From Chloroflexota bacterium (GTDB taxonomy: Bacteria > Chloroflexota > Dehalococcoidia > UBA3495): 18,749 nucleotides of DNA. This document shows positions 15,790 through 18,749 of the stretch, piece after piece. The translations under genes were made by a program, and so were the position numbers. The stretch is taken from the NCBI GenBank assembly GCA_022563275.1, contig JADFNR010000011.1:7509-26257 (forward strand), read 5' to 3'. How positions within the stretch are numbered: the first letter of the stretch is position 1; each line of letters opens with the position of its first letter. Under the pieces are notes generated by a model. That model did not search any database, was not told the DNA's origin, and saw only the letters and a list, made by a program, of their open reading frames with translations.

Positions 15790-17214
15790 TTACTCGAACT
15801 GGAATTCAGCGGTGGCGGCGATCATCTGGAACATTTCACCGGAGCGCCGGGTAAACTCGGACTGCTCGGCATCGTTCCCGTGGGTCAGATCACCTTCCTT
15901 GGCTGCGTGGGAGATCAACTGTCCCATGGTGTCGTTCGTTACGACCACCGGGCCGGTCAGGTCCAGACAGCCATTGACGAACTGTTCCGGGCTGATCTTG
16001 TCGCCCAGCCCCATGAGGCGGTCCACCAGCGAACGGACCCCGTCCAGCTTGGTGTTTCCCAAGATGTCTGAAGCGAAGTTGATGCGCTCGACCAGCGTGC
16101 CGCTGTCGATCCACTCGCGGCCGGTATGCCAGCCTTCAACGGTGGGCGGGTTCATGAGGTCCATGCCCATGTATTTGGGCTCTTGGGAAAGTTCGAACAG
16201 GCCGGGCTGGTAGCCCTTGAACTCTCCGGTCATGCGAAGGAGGCTAACAACCATCTCGGTGGGGTTCTTGACCTTGGCGTACCGGACCGCTTCGTCCTTG
16301 AAGAAATCGGAGGTGAATAGGACCTCCAACATCGCCTTGATGGAGTGGCCGGAGTCCCAATACGCCTTCTCCATCGCCTCGATGGCCGCCTGGTCCCGGG
16401 GCGGAGTGAGCCGCCAGGCCGGGATCTGGGGCTCGTCGGCCACGAAGTAGTTGTAGAGGTGCCTGGCGATGAACCGGGCTGTGGCCGGCTGCTTGCAGGC
16501 GATCTCGATGATGTCGTTGCCGTTCCAGTTGCCGGTCTCGCCCAGGAAGGTCTTCTCAGAGAAGTCGTGGTCGGCGGGGTCAAACCGGAACTCCCAAGGG
16601 CTGCGGCCGTGGGGGAACGGGGGGTAGGGCGGGGCGATGTTCCAGCCCGTGAAAGCCCTGGCGCAGGCCTTGACGTCGTCCTCGCTGTAGTTGAAGGCTT
16701 CGTCCATCCCAACGCCCAGGGAGAAGAGTTCCAGCAGCTCACGGCCATAGTTCTCGTTCAGGTTGGCCTTGTGGCTCTCGGTGTTGTCCAAGTAGTACAT
16801 CATGCCGGGGTTGGTTGAGAGCTTGAGCAGCAGATCGTCGAATTTGCCCATCCCGTCTTGGCGGAAGATATTGACCATAAGGCCCATCTCTTGGCCGCTG
16901 TCGATCTTGCTGTGACCGGCGCAGAAGATCATGTGCCAGAAGAGGGCCACCTTCTCTTGAAGCTGGCGGGGGCTGTTGATCATGCGCCAGATCCATTGCT
17001 GCACGTTATTCTCGATGGCGGCCGCTTCGTAGTACGAAGGGTTGTAGCGGATGAGCAGGTCTTCCGCGACAGCCTCTTGGGTCTCGGGGTTGAGCAACTC
17101 TTGGACCACGCTGTCATAACCTTGGGCTGCCTTGGCCTCAATCTCGTCACGGCTCGCTCCGAAACCGGCGCGGCGCAAGAGGTGGGCCATCAAGGCGATA
17201 TCCTGTTCAGCCAT
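15790..17214 (-). CDS. DUF1800 family protein
   Basis: A 474-residue member of DUF1800, commonly encoded beside DUF1501; function not established. Recognisable parts are AHLLRRAGFGASRDEI near the N-terminus, NLNENYGRELLELFSLGVG, ACARAFTGWN, and PPTVEGWHTGREWI near the C-terminus. The frame stays open 39 codons further upstream, but AAGGAGG stands 5 nt before the ATG at 17214 and homologous sequence begins there, so the shorter form is chosen. The LLRRAGFG segment is the family motif, not a Tat signal; no hydrophobic stretch follows. It is first in the DUF1800-DUF1501-NHL series behind a near-consensus promoter. Confidence 0.93.
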   Translation of the reverse strand: MAEQDIALMAHLLRRAGFGASRDEIEAKAAQGYDSVVQELLNPETQEAVAEDLLIRYNPSYYEAAAIENNVQQWIWRMINSPRQLQEKVALFWHMIFCAGHSKIDSGQEMGLMVNIFRQDGMGKFDDLLLKLSTNPGMMYYLDNTESHKANLNENYGRELLELFSLGVGMDEAFNYSEDDVKACARAFTGWNIAPPYPPFPHGRSPWEFRFDPADHDFSEKTFLGETGNWNGNDIIEIACKQPATARFIARHLYNYFVADEPQIPAWRLTPPRDQAAIEAMEKAYWDSGHSIKAMLEVLFTSDFFKDEAVRYAKVKNPTEMVVSLLRMTGEFKGYQPGLFELSQEPKYMGMDLMNPPTVEGWHTGREWIDSGTLVERINFASDILGNTKLDGVRSLVDRLMGLGDKISPEQFVNGCLDLTGPVVVTNDTMGQLISHAAKEGDLTHGNDAEQSEFTRRSGEMFQMIAATAEFQFE

Positions 17215-17360
17215 GTGCTCCTCCTTAGGGAATACCGTATTTGAATCATCTTCGGGCGGCATCATCACCCGTATTTTTCGGCTACACAATGAAGGCGCAA
17301 CGGACTTGGGCCAAACCCAGGCTCGCGGCAACCCTTATGTAACATTCATTACAAGGAAGA

Positions 17361-17389
17361 AATATAAACTAATGTGGGAGAGGTGTCAA
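17361..17389 (-). promoter_or_regulatory. Promoter of the DUF1800-DUF1501-NHL operon
   Basis: On the minus strand TTGACA (17384-17389), a 17-bp spacer and TATATT (17361-17366): consensus -35 and five of six at the -10. The predicted start near 17354 leaves a leader of about 140 nt, in which I see only small stems (CGGG 17253-17256 with CCCG 17268-17271). Confidence 0.75.
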
Positions 17390-17711
17390 ATAAAATTTCG
17401 CCGACATTAGCCGAAGCTAGCTCGTGACTATTCTAAACCTTGTTAATTCAAGTTTTTGGGACAGAAATTTTAGTTGAAATCTTATTGGGGCCGCGTGATT
17501 CGTCCGGCGGAACTTCTTCTATTCCCGTGCAGTCCCACCGAGACGAGTGGCGGCGCGGGAATTATATCAATTTCGGTCCAGTGCGCACAGCCGTAGGCCA
17601 GGCGTGAACGTCTACCAAATATGAATATATGAAATTGGCGTCAATCATCGTTGGGGTCCGGTTCCCGGATGAAATAGAATGGTTTGCAAGATGGCGCGTG
17701 GCCAAAATATC
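17390..17711. other. AT-rich non-coding spacer between divergent transcripts
   Basis: No gene recognised. The one notable structure is a hairpin at 17521-17562: ATTCCCGTGC pairs with GCGCGGGAAT (one G-T pair), with CCAC/GTGG inside. Composition is visibly more AT-rich than the flanking genes. It separates the DUF1800 promoter (minus) from the prenyl synthase promoter (plus). Confidence 0.6.
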
Positions 17712-17741
17712 TTGACACGGTCTAAATCGCTTTGCTAGCAT
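17712..17741 (+). promoter_or_regulatory. Promoter of the polyprenyl synthase gene
   Basis: TTGACA (17712-17717), an 18-bp spacer and TAGCAT (17736-17741). The predicted start near 17748 leaves a leader of about 109 nt that contains the 18-bp direct repeat. Confidence 0.6.
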
Positions 17742-17760
17742 TCCAGTCATCGTCATCCAT

Positions 17761-17814
17761 CGAATGCCGATGTATCCCTGGGTATGTCTATCCGGGCGAA
17801 TGCCGATGTATCCC
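17761..17814 (+). repeat. 18-bp direct repeat in the prenyl synthase leader
   Basis: CGAATGCCGATGTATCCC occurs at 17761-17778 and 17797-17814, exactly 36 bp apart. The 18 bp between (TGGGTATGTCTATCCGGG) looks like a diverged third copy around ATGTATCC. The array lies between the predicted transcription start and the ribosome site. Confidence 0.75.
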
Positions 17815-17856
17815 GGCCGCCGCTGTGCGGCCCCTTTCTCCATAGAGAAGAGGAGT

Positions 17857-18749
17857 ATGGTCCAAGACGGCGCTCAGCAATCACAAGGGAGTTCGGACCC
17901 GGGAACCAAGCTTCCCGGCATGTTCTCCAGGTACAAAAGCTCTGTTGAACAGGAGCTTCACAGGGTCGTGCCCGGCGCCGAAGTTTCCGAAGCCTACCCA
18001 CTGCTCCGCTATCACCTCGGCTGGGTCGACCAACAGGGCGGTCCGTTGGATACCTCAGTCACCCAGGGTAAAGCCCTCCGCCCCACACTATGCCTATTCG
18101 CCTGCGAAGCATTGGCCGACGATTATTCCAAGGCCCTGCCCGCAGCCGCGGCTGTGGAATTGATTCACAATTTCTCGCTGATCCACGACGACATCCAGGA
18201 CCAAGATGTCAAACGGCGGCACCAGCCCACGGTTTGGCGGCTTTGGGGGATCCCCAAAGCCCTCTGGGCCGGCAACGCGATGCAATGCACCGGCGACCTA
18301 GCGCTGCTGGACGAAGCCGGGCGAGAAATCGCTCCCGCCACAGTCCTCCAAGTCTCTGCCATTTTGACGGAAAGCTATTTGGAGATGATTCAGGGCCAAT
18401 GCCTTGACCTCGACTTCGAGTCCCGGACCGATATCAGATCAGAAGACTACCTATATATGATTGCCTGCAAGACCGGGGCTTTGATCCGCTGCGCTCTGGA
18501 GATAGGGGCCATTCTCGCCACGGAAGACGCGGCGACCGTGAGGGCTTTTGCCGAGTTCGGCGACCATCTGGGCCAGGTATTCCAGATCAGAGATGACTAT
18601 CTGGGAATCTGGGGCGATCAAGACACCTTGGGAAAGGCTGTGGGCGGCGACATACGCCGCCGTAAGAAATCGTATCCGGTGGTATTCGCTCTGGAGCGGG
18701 CCAGCGGACGGGCCATGGACGATCTGCTTCGGATCTACGGCCAAGAGGA
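17857..18749 (+). CDS. Polyprenyl diphosphate synthase (GGPP/FPP type), 3' end cut off
   Basis: Trans-isoprenyl diphosphate synthase making short-chain prenyl diphosphates from IPP and an allylic primer. 297 codons are open from ATG 17857 to the window edge. First aspartate-rich motif DDIQD (111-115) in IHDDIQDQDVKRR; the IPP-binding KALRP lies at 72-76; second motif DDYLGIWGD (246-254), where the usual DDxxD has Gly at the fifth place, common in actinobacterial and Chloroflexi-like enzymes. Phe106 five residues before the first motif favours a C15-C20 product (inference). The ribosome site AGAGGAG (17849-17855) is only 1 nt from the ATG at 17857; the next in-frame ATG is at codon 22 (17920). 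The gene has its own promoter and a repeat-bearing leader. The C-terminal 25-50 residues are missing. Confidence 0.92.
   Translation, partial: MVQDGAQQSQGSSDPGTKLPGMFSRYKSSVEQELHRVVPGAEVSEAYPLLRYHLGWVDQQGGPLDTSVTQGKALRPTLCLFACEALADDYSKALPAAAAVELIHNFSLIHDDIQDQDVKRRHQPTVWRLWGIPKALWAGNAMQCTGDLALLDEAGREIAPATVLQVSAILTESYLEMIQGQCLDLDFESRTDIRSEDYLYMIACKTGALIRCALEIGAILATEDAATVRAFAEFGDHLGQVFQIRDDYLGIWGDQDTLGKAVGGDIRRRKKSYPVVFALERASGRAMDDLLRIYGQE

Noticed and set aside
15940..17180. LLRRAGFG in the DUF1800 protein as a Tat signal
   Set aside because: It is the family's own N-terminal motif and no hydrophobic segment or cleavage site follows.
17215..17331. Longer N-terminus for the DUF1800 protein
   Set aside because: The extra 39 residues lie before a strong ribosome site at 17218-17226 and do not resemble the family or a signal peptide.
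17562..17843. 93-codon open frame on the minus strand upstream of the prenyl synthase
   Set aside because: Its repeated GYIGIR comes only from the 18-bp DNA repeat; no ribosome site, and it would run through the promoter and hairpin.

Overview
This is a GC-rich bacterial chromosome segment carrying sixteen protein genes, two of them cut by the window edges. I see no rRNA, tRNA, CRISPR array, transposase or phage gene. The gene mix suggests a Chloroflexota-like organism, perhaps Dehalococcoidia/SAR202: SufBC, pyruvate phosphate dikinase, acyl-CoA dehydrogenase and crotonase genes, a DUF1800/DUF1501 pair, a DUF1802 protein, and a prenyl synthase with a DDYLGIWGD second motif. That assignment is inference; no marker gene is present. 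Vegetative promoters are easy to read (TTGACA or TTGACC, 17-18 bp, then TATATT, TATAGT, TAGCAT or TAGACT), and TTG start codons are frequent.

Layout. 1-2244 (minus): sufB followed directly by sufC (Fe-S cluster assembly), behind a promoter whose start point lies inside a 25-bp near-perfect palindrome. 2408-4296 (plus): TatD-family nuclease and LysR regulator, probably one transcript. 4499-6198 (plus): DUF1802 protein and aldo/keto reductase. 6344-9213 (plus): ppdK behind a hairpin-rich leader. 9293-10524 (plus): TTG-started acyl-CoA dehydrogenase. 10525-11126: a non-coding nest of palindromic, MITE-like repeats ending in a two-way terminator. 11127-12376 (minus): HIT protein and a crotonase with an altered active site, behind a strong promoter. 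12448-13380 (plus): a MogA/MoaB molybdopterin protein and a small unknown protein in the same frame, joined by a diverged 60-bp tandem duplication. 13410-13450: a perfect two-way terminator. 13479-17389 (minus): DUF1800, DUF1501 and NHL beta-propeller genes behind a near-consensus promoter. 17390-17856: non-coding, AT-rich, with hairpins and an 18-bp direct repeat. 17857-end (plus): polyprenyl diphosphate synthase, 3' end missing.

How they work together. Most genes are housekeeping: Fe-S assembly, pyruvate/PEP interconversion, acyl-CoA metabolism, molybdenum cofactor and isoprenoids. The parts most likely to hold undescribed biology are the DUF1800-DUF1501-NHL operon, whose products show no export signal; the suf palindrome; the in-frame duplicated mogA/small-ORF junction; the ppdK leader; and the repeat nest at 10552-11066.
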